This document shows, in pieces, positions 48,065 through 59,411 of a stretch of DNA of 64,000 bases. Made by a program: the position numbers and the translations under genes. How positions within the stretch are numbered: position 1 is the first letter of the stretch; each line of letters begins with the position of its first letter. The stretch covers positions 1,550,001 to 1,614,000 of the forward strand of contig CALYLX010000066.1 of NCBI GenBank assembly GCA_944990035.1, read 5' to 3'. The DNA comes from Clitopilus passeckerianus (lineage: Eukaryota > Basidiomycota > Agaricomycetes > Agaricales > Entolomataceae). The notes under the pieces are model-generated. The model made no database searches. It worked only from the letters and a program-made list of their open reading frames with translations, and had not been told where the DNA came from.

Positions 48065-50152
48065 ATGTCAAAAGGAGCACAAACAACACCATCTGTTGTC
48101 ACCGTCATGAAACACAATGAACATTGTGTTTGTCTACTCGTCAAGCACCTGGCTGTCGTCATGAACTCTGCCAACACCGTCTTCGCATCTGGGTTATCAA
48201 TTGCTCGCAACCTTTCTGACAAGGAGGCCAAGCTGGTCCTTGATGTCCTCCCCATCGTCGACTTCAGCTTTGGCTTTGGCATCATCATCACCGTCCAACA
48301 CAGGTCCCATCCCACTTTCGCTCTTACAAACGCGCACTCCAGCAACGGTTTCCATCCCTGCACCAGCACCTATCCCCAGCACTCGCTCCCAACAATCACT
48401 GACCATCCCCGACACTCCCTCATTGTTGTTCTAAAACCTCTTATTGAGCTCCTACGAAACCACGTTCCCATTCAAATGATAAGGAGGTCAAGGGAGATCA
48501 AGCACATTGGTAGGTTTTCTCTCACTCCTTACGTTTTCACATCTCTTACCATCATAACATAGGCTCTTCGAGCTTGTGCCCGCACTCGATAGTCGACCAG
48601 CTGTAGAGGTTGAAACCAATGGCAAGCTGCAGACTTTGGTCCTCTAGTCAGCAGAGGTCCTCACCGAGCTGCAGCAGATCACTGAGCAGTACCGGAATAA
48701 GAAAGTGAAGTGAGTCAGCCTGAAATTTTTGACCAGAGCTTGAAACTAATGGAAAATCTTAGCTGTCATCACAGTGCCAGCTTACTTCAACGACATTTCG
48801 ATCCTTGAGCTGCAAAAGGGTGTATTCAAGGTCAAATCTACCAACGGTGATACTCATCTTGGTGGTGAAGATTTTAACGTCGTTCTTGTTGAACACATTC
48901 TGGCCGAGTTCAAGAAGACCGATGGCGTCAACCTCTCTTCCAACCACATGGCAATTCAGCGTGTACGTGAAGCCGCCGAGAAGGCCAAGATCGAGCCGCC
49001 GTCAACCACTTAGGCAGAAATCAACTTGCCTTCCACCACTGCCGACGCACCTGGCCCCAAGCACATCAACCTCAAGCTTATGCGCTCCCAGTTCGAGTCT
49101 CTTGTCAGCCCCTTGGTTCAACGCACCGCTGACCCCTGCAAGAAGGCTTTGTCAGATGCTGGTGTAAAGGCTAGCGATATCAACGAAGTCATCCTAGTCG
49201 GCGATATGAGCTGAATGCTCAAGGTTGTCGACACCGTCAAGACCGTTTTCGGCCGTGAGCCCAGCAAGGATGCCAACCCTGATGAGGCTGCCGCTACCGG
49301 TGCAGCCATTCAGGGTGGTGTGCTGGTCGGCAACGTCACTGATATCCTTCTTCTCGACATCACACCCTTGTCCCTCGGTATCGAGACCCTCGGTGGTGTT
49401 ATGAAGTTATGACCAAGCTCATCAACTGTAACCGCGACACCACCATCCCCACCAAGAAGTCCCAGACCTTCTCTACCGCTGCCAATGGCCAGACTGCCAT
49501 CGAGGTCAAGATTCTCCAGGGTGAACGTGAAACTTGTCCGCGACAACAAGCTGTTGGGTAACTTCAACCTTGTCGGTATTCCCCTGCTCCTAAAGGTGTC
49601 CCCCAGATTGAGATCACCTTCGACATCGACGCTGGTAAGTCTGACACGCCATGTAATGCTTTCTTCATTTGACTGAATTTTTCACTCTAGAGAGTATTGT
49701 CAATGTCTCCACCAAGGACAAGGCCACCGGCAAGGATCAATCTATGACCATTGCTTCCACTTCTGGTCTCTCCACCAAGGACATCGAGCGCATGGTCGAC
49801 GAGGCTGACCAGTACTCTGAGACCGGCAAGGCTCGCAAGACTCTTATTGAGGAAGCCAACAAGGCTGACTCGGTCTGTGCCGATACCGAGAAGGTCATGA
49901 AAGAGTTCAAGGACCAACTTGATGTCGCCAAGAAGGAGAAGGTCACCAAGCACATCGCTGAGCTCAAGGAGCTCGCCGTCAAGGGACAAGCTGGTGATGC
50001 CACCATTACCACCGAGCAGATCCGCGAGAAGAACAACAAGACTCAGCAAGCATCTCTCGGTCTCTTTCAGAAGGTCTACGAGAAGCGCTCGGCCGAGAAC
50101 ACATTGTCAGAGCAAACATCTGAGCAGCCTAAGGAGGAGGAGAAGGATTAAG
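48065..50152 (+). pseudogene. Mitochondrial HSP70 (SSC1-type) pseudogene
   Basis: Fragments follow the order of mitochondrial HSP70. GAQTTPSVVTVMKHNEH and NSANTVFAS mark the N-terminus, then a cyclin-tail-like insertion (48250-48430), [22 protein letters not shown] and [19 protein letters not shown]. Between AYFND and ISILE about 65 residues of the ATPase domain are missing. Stops replace residues at 49011-49013 (TAG) and 49212-49214 (TGA, after GDMS). Frameshifts follow GGVMKL (49410). An intact-looking last exon (STKDKATGKDQSMTIASTSG to KEEEKD, stop 50150-50152) encodes the substrate-lid region. Multiple independent lesions mean no functional chaperone. The parent gene would act in the mitochondrial matrix. 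Confidence 0.85.
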
Positions 50153-50158
50153 GATTAA

Positions 50159-50623
50159 ACGTCCTGACACCCTGACTGTTGTGCTTTCGACCCGTCTCTT
50201 GCAGCATCATTGACATCGTCGATATCGTCCTCTCGTTGTCCTCGGCACCATGCGCTTTCATTACTTATTGGCTTCCCTATTGCATCATGTTTTACTAACA
50301 AAAAGTAGACTTCACGAATCATATACACATTATATTACTACCTGCTACATAGCTACTACATCCCACTGTCAGTTGTAATACAACTAATAGATCAGGTTTC
50401 CTGGTTCTTGATCGTAATGACCCCAACAGTGATCATGGTGCATGGTATCGCAGTGGTATAGATCCTCCTTCCAGCACAGGAAGGTGCCCTTCTTTTTTAT
50501 ATCGGAATTCTAATAGAAAGGGCAGCTCTTTTTCTTGGGAAAACAAATGTCGTCTTTATAGTCAGTCTTGATATGCATGGATTGCAAAATTTTGATTCCT
50601 ACTAATTAAAATGTGTTATTTCT
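50159..50623. other. Spacer downstream of the HSP70 remnant
   Basis: AT-rich, no gene. It contains the 3' flank of the pseudogene and the 3' flank of the convergent integrase gene. Confidence 0.5.
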
Positions 50624-52605
50624 CTAAAATAATGATGGTTCTATTTCACGTAAGTAAGTCAACGATTGAACCCACAATTGCACAACCTGCTCCTCATCAG
50701 TATTCCATCGCAAGTGTTGAATATGAGCTTCTAAGTTTTCCACCGTCTGGGGATCCAAAGGTGCATTTGGAATGTCAACAGCCACTTCGTTGAGGTTTGG
50801 AGGAGGTCCACCTCTTCTGAACCAGGTGTCATCTCCATCATCTTCGACATTGCGCCCATGAGACTCCAAAAGGCTACGGTTCTCCAAGCCATCCCAATCA
50901 ACCCCATAGACCTCAAGCTCCTCATCAGTCATGTCGCCATCTCCCAATTGTTCCCCGTGCACACCATGCACTAGCATGCCAAGCCCCCACATAGCAATAG
51001 GAGACTGATTAGGAGCATTACGTAGATCCATCTTATGCTCATTCCAACTTTCCTTGAACAACTCTAGGAGAGCATTGATTTGGGGAAGAAAGAGGTACTG
51101 TAGGAGCCATCTGTGGCAATCATTGTTGACATCCATGGCGTAGTCTTCCTCCAGCATGACAAAGTGATTATACCATGTCGCAGTTACCTGAGCAGTGACA
51201 TCTACCCAGAGACGCTCTATGCGTACATTGTGAATGCTTCTGTTATAAGTAAATTATATATATATATCAGTAGCGTAATTTTGAGAATGCTTGCCTTCCC
51301 CAGATGTAAGCTCCTTTCTCAGGCCCATACCTCTCCTCCATCCAAGCGGCAACATAGAGGTTTTCAAGACCATGATCTCCTCTGAGACGAGATGGGATAC
51401 CAAAGGTCGTGCTTGATTCCAGGAAAAGATGAAGCACCGTATCCGCCTTGTTATTGTTACTTGCTCGCAGACCCGTGATCAGGCGAGAATATCCATCAAT
51501 AAACCCATGTATAACGATTCCCCAACGAATGAGACCTATAAAATGTAAGCAATAATTCAGCAAAATCTGTGATAATAACCTTACGGTGTTGTCCATCATG
51601 GTGCCACAATGCATTTGGCCCAGCAACCTTGTACTCTCTTCTTCTGATCCTAATCCTCTGAAATACTCTGTGGACGGGGTCGACACGCCTGAGAGAGTCA
51701 CTAATTCTCTGTCTGCTCAGGCGATGGCCTAACCGGCTCAATAACCCCTGCATCATCCTCAAACCAGCGCGCCTGTAGTGCATCTTGAGATTCCAGACAA
51801 TGTCGTCTAACTGGGAGTCAGATAGCACAGAAAGCTCTTCAGCATTTGTGATTTCTAGGATTTCCTCTAGGGCACCTTCGAGGGCTGGATCTGGATCTGG
51901 ATCGAGTAAGGGGTCTATGACTGTATTGTCTTCGCCACTAGGAGCTTCCAAGATGTTATCGTTAACTTCCTGGTCTACTGTGGATAAATTTCAGATCAAA
52001 TCAAAACATGATACTTGAGTTTCTCTTACAGATGTTCTCATCTATTTCTAAGTCCTCTGATGGGAAAGGTTTTCTCCCTGGCCTCACAATTCCATGATGC
52101 AGTAAAGCTGATCGTAGAGTTGTGCGTCCCACTCCAAGAAACCTTGCTAACGCTGACTGTGAAAGATGTTGTACTGCCCATGCCAGAAATTCTGGGTCAA
52201 ATTCATATCTAGGTCGGCCGGGTCTCCCAGATTGAATACTTTGGATGACTGTTGGCCTTTCTTGATGAGCTTCATGGCGTATAGCATCCAATCTTATCTG
52301 CATGTCTAATTTCATCATTGCAGTGCTGTCATGCAGCGACTGAAGGTCTTCAGGCTCAAAGATAGCTGCATACTGTGTTCGTTGAGCGAACTAAAGTCCC
52401 AAGGCTCCGATATAGGTATATTTCTCACCTGATCTACGATAGCAGTATAGGTGCTAATCTCTTGAATTGTTCGTTCGATCAGAATTGGATCATGAGATCC
52501 CAAAAAGTAATGTTCCACTTTTGATTTCAAGCTTTCATGCTGTTCTTTAAAGGCATTCAAAAGCTCAGCTAGCAGATGTGGAGAACTAGGTACAAGGGAC
52601 GCCAT
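50624..52605 (-). CDS. DDE integrase-core transposase-like protein
   Basis: Start at 52605 (MASLVPSSPHLLAELLNAFK) or ATG 52623. Splicing by eye joins IVDQ to SLHDSTAMMKLDMQIRLDA, then a helix-turn-helix (LSQSALARFLGVGRTTLRSA), DENI to LDQEVNDNILEAPSG, a second helical DNA-binding-like region (LSRLGHRLSRQRISDSL), and the integrase core: ALWHHDGQH|RLIRWGIVIHGFIDGYSRL, LESSTTFGIPSRLRGDHGLEN, and SIHNVRIERLWVDVT. Candidate catalytic D, D and E lie in HDGQH, RGDHGLEN and RIERLW. The exon before SIHN ends with a GC donor (GC-AG intron). The C-terminal tail is acidic (GDGDMTDEELEVYGVDWDG) and ends at 50624. All junctions tested stay open. Similar integrase proteins are multi-copy in fungi and animals, which fits a transposase. 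Confidence 0.8.
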
Positions 52606-52612
52606 TAGATGA

Positions 52613-52798
52613 ATGGATGTCAAAGAGCAGCTGAAGCCTGAAAATTCTCAACTCAATCAGTTCAGTTACCTCCGAGGCGAGCCAAACAACGACAATTGCT
52701 TCTGCCAAGCTTTTGTCCCTTACTTTGAACCACAAGCTCGGACTCTCGCTACAAATCACCGTCATTTGAACAACTGCAGCCAGATTATTGAGGTAAGA
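52613..52798 (+). other. Open reading segment with Cys/His pattern, possible upstream exon
   Basis: The plus frame MDVKEQLKPENSQLNQFSYL continues to DNCFCQAFVPYF and ATNHRHLNNCSQIIE, then a GTAAGA donor. The C-x-C...H-x3...C spacing loosely resembles a BED-type finger. It did not join in frame to the gene at 52852, so it is either a separate short exon or chance. Confidence 0.25.
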
Positions 52799-52851
52799 AA
52801 TTCCTTTCAGAAATTAAAATTCTACCTTGAATTAGTGATACTCTTTTAGAA

Positions 52852-54100
52852 ATGGCGATGACTACTACTCAAATTTCATGCACTATCTTTATACCGGATA
52901 CCTTCCCTGACTCGGAGCCTTGCCACCACACATTCTTCAATATCCTTGTCCTCAGTCATCTGGTTGCTGAGCGCTCAAGTTGCTGTACCTCTGTCAATGT
53001 GGCCACTCTCTTGCACGCCATCAAGCAGGAGTCACAGCAGTCTCTACCAAAGACAGTCCGTAGCCTCATAGCTAACGAACTCAGTGGAGTCCAAGTTTAC
53101 ACGGGAAGAAGTATGGACTATGCAACGCTCAAGAAACCAGAGTCAGGCTATCGCTCACTAGGGGAGTATTCATGCATACCTCCTACTCCAATATCTCCCA
53201 ATGCCACTTTCAATGCCCAAACGGAAGTCCTCTCAGTGGACAGCGAACTAGACGGAGTACGGAAGTTTGCAAGAACCTGGGAACCAACGGGGCTTCTAAA
53301 CTTGACAACACACTATGTACTAGTGTGCGCTATAGAACAAGAAGGCTCTCTAGCAAACGGAACCCCTTACAGAAGCACACCGCCTCATTTATTTCCTACA
53401 GATTCCAGAAGCACACTTTCATCTCTGACGGCACACTCCTCATCCTACTCTCAGCAGTCGGCTATATCATCCAACCTTTCCCTCCATACCCATACAAATC
53501 AAGCAACGTCTATCACAAGCCTTCTCAAGGAATCTCATGTATCAGAGGCAGATTTAGAAGGCGCACGGATTGCGAAAGGAAACAAAGGTCCCGGTTCATC
53601 CCTCTTTGCAATGCTAAAAGCCTATTACTGCATGAAGCATATCATTGATGCCCTAGGATTCATCACATATGCTAAAATGCCACCTAAACTGGAGCACGAA
53701 GTGGTCACATGGCATAACGTTCCGTTACGTTTCAACTCAGTCCTGGAGGAATTTGGTTGGTCCTCCAAAACTTTTACCAACAAACTTGTTTGGTATACAT
53801 GGGCAGAGAGGGTAGCTATACGTAATTGGAGAGGGACGGCTCCAGGTGTGTTGTCAACAGCTTGACTAGTTATAATTTGCTCATTGAACCCGTCTAGTAT
53901 TGGACGAAGAACCTGTGCTCTATAATCTGTATAGGGTTCATAGGTCTATCAATTTCATTTGGGGTCCTCAAGGGTCATTAAAGTCTGGGATTCCCCCAAG
54001 AGAAGATTCAACAAACAGAGCAGAGGTTGAGGCATCTAAACTCACTCAGCAAGATGTTTCAAGATATCGTTCGTCTATAGAAAATTACTTAGAAAATTGA
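52852..54100 (+). CDS. Hypothetical mobile-element protein, 398 aa, two exons
   Basis: Exon 1 is 52852-53845 and exon 2 is 53898-54100 (52-nt intron); 1197 nt open to TGA. The protein starts MAMTTTQISCTIFIPDTFPD and has a Cys/His-rich stretch (DSEPCHHTFFNIL, SSCCTSVNVATLLHAIKQES). A Ser/Thr-rich linker (residues about 175-225) follows, then a helical part (SLFAMLKAYYCMKHIIDALG) and an aromatic segment (LEEFGWSSKTFTNKLVWYTW). No domain recognised. It is divergent from the integrase gene and next to the right-hand motifs, which suggests an accessory gene of the element. The start is the first ATG after an AG acceptor-like site, so an upstream exon is possible. Confidence 0.55.
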
Positions 54101-54199
54101 GTACCAATATACCGTATTATTGACACATTCTATATAATACTTTCATGGATGCCTATTATCCTCAAAGCTTAGATTTGACTTGAAATACTCTATGTTCCT

Positions 54200-54320
54200 T
54201 GAACGTACCTGAACCAAACCCAGATCAGACTCAGACCAAACATGGACCATACTTGGACCAGACCCAAACCAAATGCAGACCATGCCTTCCTGCCTTTAAA
54301 CCAAACACCATGGTTTTTCA
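54200..54320 (-). repeat. Subterminal repeat region, right end of mobile locus
   Basis: The minus strand reads TTTGGTTTGGGTCTGGTCC, TATGGTCC, TTTGGTCTGAG and GGGTTTGGTTC, related to the left-flank TTTGGTTTGAG units and facing the other way. It also has AACCATGGTGTTTGGTTT. This supports an inverted subterminal repeat pair, but a base-exact terminal inverted repeat was not established. Confidence 0.4.
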
Positions 54321-55198
54321 CCTTGAAGTAAGGGATACTATTCAGCTGTACTAGCAGCCCACTTTATATGGTAGATTCTACGACCAAAATAGGCTGTTTT
54401 ACAACACTCCGATCACACAAAATGCATATTTTCCAAGCCTAGGAATATTTGACGAAATCTGCCGTCATAGAAGGAGGTATGCGTGCCAATCCACTGGGTC
54501 TCCGCTAATACTAAGCAAGAGCTTTTCTCCAGATCGTCGACGCGTCTATCAGAACCCACCCGACATTCATGCTGAATTTCTGTCGTTAGTGCAAAAAACA
54601 CGCGGTTTGGTGGGGCCAGATGTTGTGACGGGGTTTTGATGCCAGAAGGACAACGTCTAGGTTCTTCCATGGTCAACTACTCTTCGTAAGCTTCCTTCAA
54701 GCGTTAGGTCTTGAGGCCTGTTTCCGACAATGTTTGGTTACAGGAAACGGCAAGGCGGAATCATCAACGTAACCCATGCACTCGGAAGCCCTCACAGAAC
54801 GGCGGCCGACTCTACTACCCCTCCCACTTTACGAAGAGCCAAGGATATTGGGAGGACGCATCATCTACAGAGGGCTCCCGATTGAAGCACGAAGGCTGCC
54901 ATAGCCATACACCAGTGACATATGATTCGGGAGATGAGGCGATCCGTGCTTTCGGGACTCATGAGGGTGTATCTACAATGTATGTAGACACCGCATAAAC
55001 CTTCTTTATTATCCGCTATTTTACACTAGCTGTCGATTTCTGGTTTTATCATTGCAAAGCACCATGTATGCTGTATATTTTCAATGGAAATGTCCACATG
55101 ACCCATATGATACGGTAAACGCCGCCTTGCTCCGGCGTAGCTTCGACTCAACAGACGCCATCATCCGCGTAATAACTCTCTACCACTCACGATTAGGG
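54321..55198. other. Intergenic, no convincing gene
   Basis: Contains an 87-codon minus frame (54413-54676) and a 95-codon plus frame (54711-54998) without recognisable domains, plus the upstream region of the F-box gene. Confidence 0.35.
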
Positions 55199-55694
55199 AT
55201 GACTGTCGAGAACGATCCAACTACAACATCCCATCCGAGGGTTCCTCTCGATGTGCAAGAACGTATCATCTCAGAAATCGAAATCGACGACAACGCCCTG
55301 ACTGAAGCGTCGCTCGTGTGCCAACGCTGGTATACTGTTGCGATGCATAGGTTCTGGGCATGCCGACCTCTGGTCATCAATGAAAAGCCTGATGCCCACC
55401 AACTCCACACGGTTCTTGACGACCCTAAATGTCGTTTCGTTCACCACGTCCAGCATCTGCAACTCGACGGGCCACGGGTTGGAAGTGGCAATTTCTACCG
55501 TGGTATAGATAACACCGTAAATCTCCTGGCTCGTTTCAAAATTCAACCCGAGTCCATCGCGTTAAAGGGCTTGAAATTTGCCTGGTTATTGCCTCAAACC
55601 CATGCCTCCCTACAATCCTTCAATAAGATAGCCTCGTTGGAATTTCTCTATATGACATTCACCGTCCCCTCGGAGCCTTTAAACTTCCTCCCGG

Positions 55695-56723
55695 TGTGGA
55701 AATAAATTCCTTAGCCGCAGGGAGTGCACTGTAGCCGGGTCTCGTTGATGTTGGTATAGTACGAGCGGACCTGAATGAAAAATAGTTCCTCGAAGATCGA
55801 GGAGTGAGCGTGAACGTAAGGGATCAAGAGCTGATGGTGGCCTTTAGCCGAGACGCGCGACGCGTCTGAGGAGGGGAAAGAGAGAGACTGAAAACTGAAC
55901 GTAAAAACACTCAACAAACTAATGCCCACTCTTTGTGGACGATGCTGGAGTTCTCTTTGAACTCAATGCTGAAGTATTCTTGAGTTGTCCGACTGACGAA
56001 CGAGCTATCACAGGCTGGAAAGTTGGGGAGAAACTGTATATTGCAGGGAGCGGGGAAAAGTGGGAAGTATGAAAGTGGGGATTGTGGGGCTTCCCCCGGT
56101 CGAAAATACAGGTGGTGGGTATTAATAATGTACAGAAACCGAAGGCGCACGTACTCTCGTGCCCCCGGACCCAAAATGATGTCATAATGTACAGAAAAAC
56201 GAAGAGGGAGCTCGAAAATGAGAGAGAAAGAATAACATATGAAAAAGGAAAGGCCTTGACCGAATGTGGAAATACCTCCGGATGACGAGTTCTGGGGAAT
56301 TTCTCGAGGCGATGGGAGTCGCGTAGGCGTGCTGTGGCCCTAGCAGCATCTTTTACGCGTCCTAGGACTCCCTTCAGCACTCTACCATCCCAGATTCGTT
56401 TCCCCTTTGATATCTCCAGACCCGAAGTCGGCTGTATAGTACAATGTAATTAATTATGGAATAGAAAAGAAATATACGTATCGTTCGTCTCGAGAGTCCT
56501 TAACCATATCCTGCAGAGAATGTGATGCGGTTTACACGATGGAATGGAAGTCTTGACCATCCAGACACGCAGAATAACATAACGAGGTGTATAGCGATCT
56601 TGAGGAGGAATGTGAGGTTTGCTGCGAATGCCGAGAAAGCTTGATGGTGTCGGGAAATACCAAGTTGCCGGTGAACGATCTTCTTCTGCACGTTCCCTCT
56701 GTACGTCCAGATTCCCTTCCACA
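55695..56723 (-). repeat. LTR, 3' in element orientation
   Basis: Direct repeat partner of 59700-60728, offset 4005 nt. Termini are TGTGGAA/TTCCACA. The C-terminal end of the gag-like frame runs into it (stop at 56532). Confidence 0.9.
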
Positions 56724-59411
56724 GCGGTCGGAACTTAAACGACGACCCCGTCGTTTCCCACAATCAACTAACCATTCGCGAAGCAGAACCCATCCGTTTC
56801 CATACCAGGGTTCAAGGTCAGTGTTGAGAATCTTGAGATCTTGTTCTTCGTTGTCGTCTACCAAGTGCAGATACATAGTGAGGTAGGTTTTCTCCAGTCC
56901 GTTGTACCGTTCACGTAGAGTGATGCGGTTTCGAATAAACACGTTGAAGTTGATGCTCGTACTTGAAGTCAAGGGGAAGTAGGTGGTATTGTCGTCATAG
57001 GCAAAAGGTGGATGTATGCGCCAATGCATGAAACTGGGTTTAATGAAGTTGTAGAACGAGGGGTTGTCAACTGCGTAGACGAGAACATGGTTTAATTGTT
57101 GCGAATCTAGAACTAAACGAATAGTGGGAAGCTTCGTGACAGTAGTCTTGAGACTGCCCATGGGTGCGATAGAAAGCGTTCTAGACGATAGAATAGAAAC
57201 GGATAAGCATATACTGCGCAAGATTTGAAAATCGGGAGGAATAAATGAGAAAACATGTTTAAGGCGGTCGGAACTTAGCCTTTCGTCCCATGCAAGGTCG
57301 CTTTCTGGAGAGGGACCATGCCAAAACGCGGAGAGCATCGTAATTTTGACCACTTTGAGTGCGAAGCTGGGAATGGGGCTGGTCTTCTTCATGACTAAAT
57401 AGCAGTTCTTCTTCGTTCCTCGTCCGGTCGAATGAGTGGCAAGGTCTTCAGATGTCGGATTCTTGGACAAGCTTGAAGGGCAAGAAGACGATATGATAGA
57501 GGCCATGGAAGGAGCGGCAGCAGCTCTATGCGAAATAAGCGCGTCAGAAAGCAAGTAAGGTCGAGAAACAGAAGTATGAGGGGAACAAGAGCGAGAGCGA
57601 AATAATGCAAGCAAACCATGACCAGCTGAGGCTTGGTCTGTCGAGAATTCTTCGATCTTCTCTTGAAGTTTTTGAGGGTTTCTTGCGAAACGCTGTTGCC
57701 ACGTTTCCGAGCTTTCAAGTTGAGGCTCTTGAGGAGGCGTACTTTTAGGTTTGGGGTTTCGTTCTTGAAGTTTGTGGTGATCATGAGGTTGAACATTATC
57801 TTCGGATTCGATCTTCTTCTCGTCCTTACGATATGCGTCGTAGATAACGGTGACAGGCGGCATCAAAGGAAATGGAGGCGTGGAGGGATTAATGGGGTGC
57901 GGCGTTACGAATCTCAAACTCGATTCTGCGAGATTCTTAGTAGGGATGTGGACAATAGGGGGCTTACATTGGTTTATAGGCCTTCCTTCGGTAGGTGGGT
58001 TATGATCTTTCATGGTCCTAGCATAAGGTTCAGCGCGTTTTAGACGTTCCTCACCTTTGCGTGCTGTAGGTGCCGAGTTTTCGATCGGATACCTTGCTTG
58101 AAGATAGTGCTTTTCTGTAGAGCGATTTCGGTCAATATCTCCACGAGGAATCGGCTTACCGTCGAATAATAGACCCGCATATCTGGCCGACAAGGTGGGA
58201 GAGTGGTCTTGGTCATCCCGGCCTTCACCTTTTAAACTGCTCGAGCTAGCTTGAGGAAGTTTCTGAGCTTCAAATCGTCCACGTATTATAGCGGCTATTC
58301 CGCCCGGCGCAGAAGAGGGTCTAGGGAAAGGAGAGTTGTCAGTCATCTCTAAGTCACCAGTGGATTGAGAAAAACGAATGAGCCCCTCGCTAACGAGCTG
58401 CTTAACAGCTGGGCAGTGACGAGGCCCGATAGAATGCGAATCCATGTTACAGTAGAAGCATTTCCTGAGCTTTGAAGGCGAAGATGGATAGCTCTCAGGT
58501 GCGTCGTATGGGCTGCGAGGGCGAATATATGGGTTTTGCGAAGGAGAACCTGTTTTATGCTGGAGGTCGTTAAGTTCGCGAGTCAGGGCTTCAATCTTCT
58601 TGTTGACGTTGTCTTCTGATCGGGGATTTGCAGTCGGGGGCGGCATTCTAGCAAACTTGACGGTCTTCGTGTTCTTTAACGACGACTTGCGAGGGTGATC
58701 GAACTCGTCATCTGAACGCGAATTATCAGTTTCATCTTCTGAATAGAGATCCACGTCACCATATTCTGCATCGATGTCGTCTTCAGCAAACATAGAACGA
58801 AGGAGGAGGAGGGTTTTCTGTTTAGAAGGAGGAGACGTTAGCGAGAGCTTCTCTTCATCCCCAAACCGAGGACGAAGTAGTTTCCGGACGCCTTTAGGAA
58901 TTCCTCGGTAGAAGAGCGAGTTGAGCTCCTTCTGCGTGATGGCTTCTTGAGAAAGGAGTCCATTTGATCTCTTGGTAAACGCGCGCAGGTAGCGTTCCAC
59001 ATCCTGGATAGAGTCGATAGAGCCATTAGCCTCGTGTTTCTTTACCCATTCACGAAGCCTCTCAGTAGAGGTGCTGTAGGTTTCGTCCAGAGAGCCGTAG
59101 AACTCCGTCATATGAGCGGTACATTCAGCCCAGTCATCGCTTTTGAACACCAGAGAGTCACGAAAGACATTCCGAACGCCTCGAGAGCAGTACTGGAGAA
59201 CCAGGCCAGGAAGCCTATCATGAGAGATATTTGCTTGATCCGCTAGCAGTTCCAGTTGGTAGACGAAGTCCGAAACATTTCGACCAGAAAACTTAGGAGC
59301 GAGAGACGAGTGAGGAGCTGGCATCGGATGGGTGACGAAAACACTGGTGCGGTCAAAAGAGTCAGACCGCCGAGAGTGATTAGAAACCCGAGACGAGTCG
59401 GATGGAGCCAT
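56532..59411 (-). CDS. Gag-like polyprotein of the LTR element
   Basis: The likely start is 59411 (MAPSDSSRVSNHSRRSDSF), giving about 959 aa; an upstream in-frame ATG lies at 59510. The N-terminal third has a retrotransposon-gag-like helical region (LAPKFSGRNVSDFVYQLEL, DWAECTAHMTEFYGSLDETY, LNSLFYRGIPKGVRKLLRP). An acidic linker follows, then a zinc knuckle CFYCNMDSHSIGPRHC (C-x2-C-x4-H-x6-C, unusually long last spacing) followed by VKQLVSEGLIRFSQSTGDLE, a typical post-knuckle segment of basidiomycete gag. The second half is Ser/Pro-rich, and its C-terminal 250 residues have no domain I recognise. No DTG/DSG protease or YxDD motif. Confidence 0.75.
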   Translation of the reverse strand: MAPSDSSRVSNHSRRSDSFDRTSVFVTHPMPAPHSSLAPKFSGRNVSDFVYQLELLADQANISHDRLPGLVLQYCSRGVRNVFRDSLVFKSDDWAECTAHMTEFYGSLDETYSTSTERLREWVKKHEANGSIDSIQDVERYLRAFTKRSNGLLSQEAITQKELNSLFYRGIPKGVRKLLRPRFGDEEKLSLTSPPSKQKTLLLLRSMFAEDDIDAEYGDVDLYSEDETDNSRSDDEFDHPRKSSLKNTKTVKFARMPPPTANPRSEDNVNKKIEALTRELNDLQHKTGSPSQNPYIRPRSPYDAPESYPSSPSKLRKCFYCNMDSHSIGPRHCPAVKQLVSEGLIRFSQSTGDLEMTDNSPFPRPSSAPGGIAAIIRGRFEAQKLPQASSSSLKGEGRDDQDHSPTLSARYAGLLFDGKPIPRGDIDRNRSTEKHYLQARYPIENSAPTARKGEERLKRAEPYARTMKDHNPPTEGRPINQCKPPIVHIPTKNLAESSLRFVTPHPINPSTPPFPLMPPVTVIYDAYRKDEKKIESEDNVQPHDHHKLQERNPKPKSTPPQEPQLESSETWQQRFARNPQKLQEKIEEFSTDQASAGHGLLALFRSRSCSPHTSVSRPYLLSDALISHRAAAAPSMASIISSSCPSSLSKNPTSEDLATHSTGRGTKKNCYLVMKKTSPIPSFALKVVKITMLSAFWHGPSPESDLAWDERLSSDRLKHVFSFIPPDFQILRSICLSVSILSSRTLSIAPMGSLKTTVTKLPTIRLVLDSQQLNHVLVYAVDNPSFYNFIKPSFMHWRIHPPFAYDDNTTYFPLTSSTSINFNVFIRNRITLRERYNGLEKTYLTMYLHLVDDNEEQDLKILNTDLEPWYGNGWVLLREWLVDCGKRRGRRLSSDRCGRESGRTEGTCRRRSFTGNLVFPDTIKLSRHSQQTSHSSSRSLYTSLCYSACLDGQDFHSIV

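Noticed and set aside
49687..50049. Long minus-strand open frames opposite the HSP70 remnant
   Set aside because: They are antisense shadows of the conserved HSP70 C-terminal exon, Leu/Ser-rich with no domain of their own.
38725..54320. KDZ transposon, because of the TET/JBP-like gene
   Set aside because: I saw no KDZ transposase; the recombinase present is an integrase-core type.
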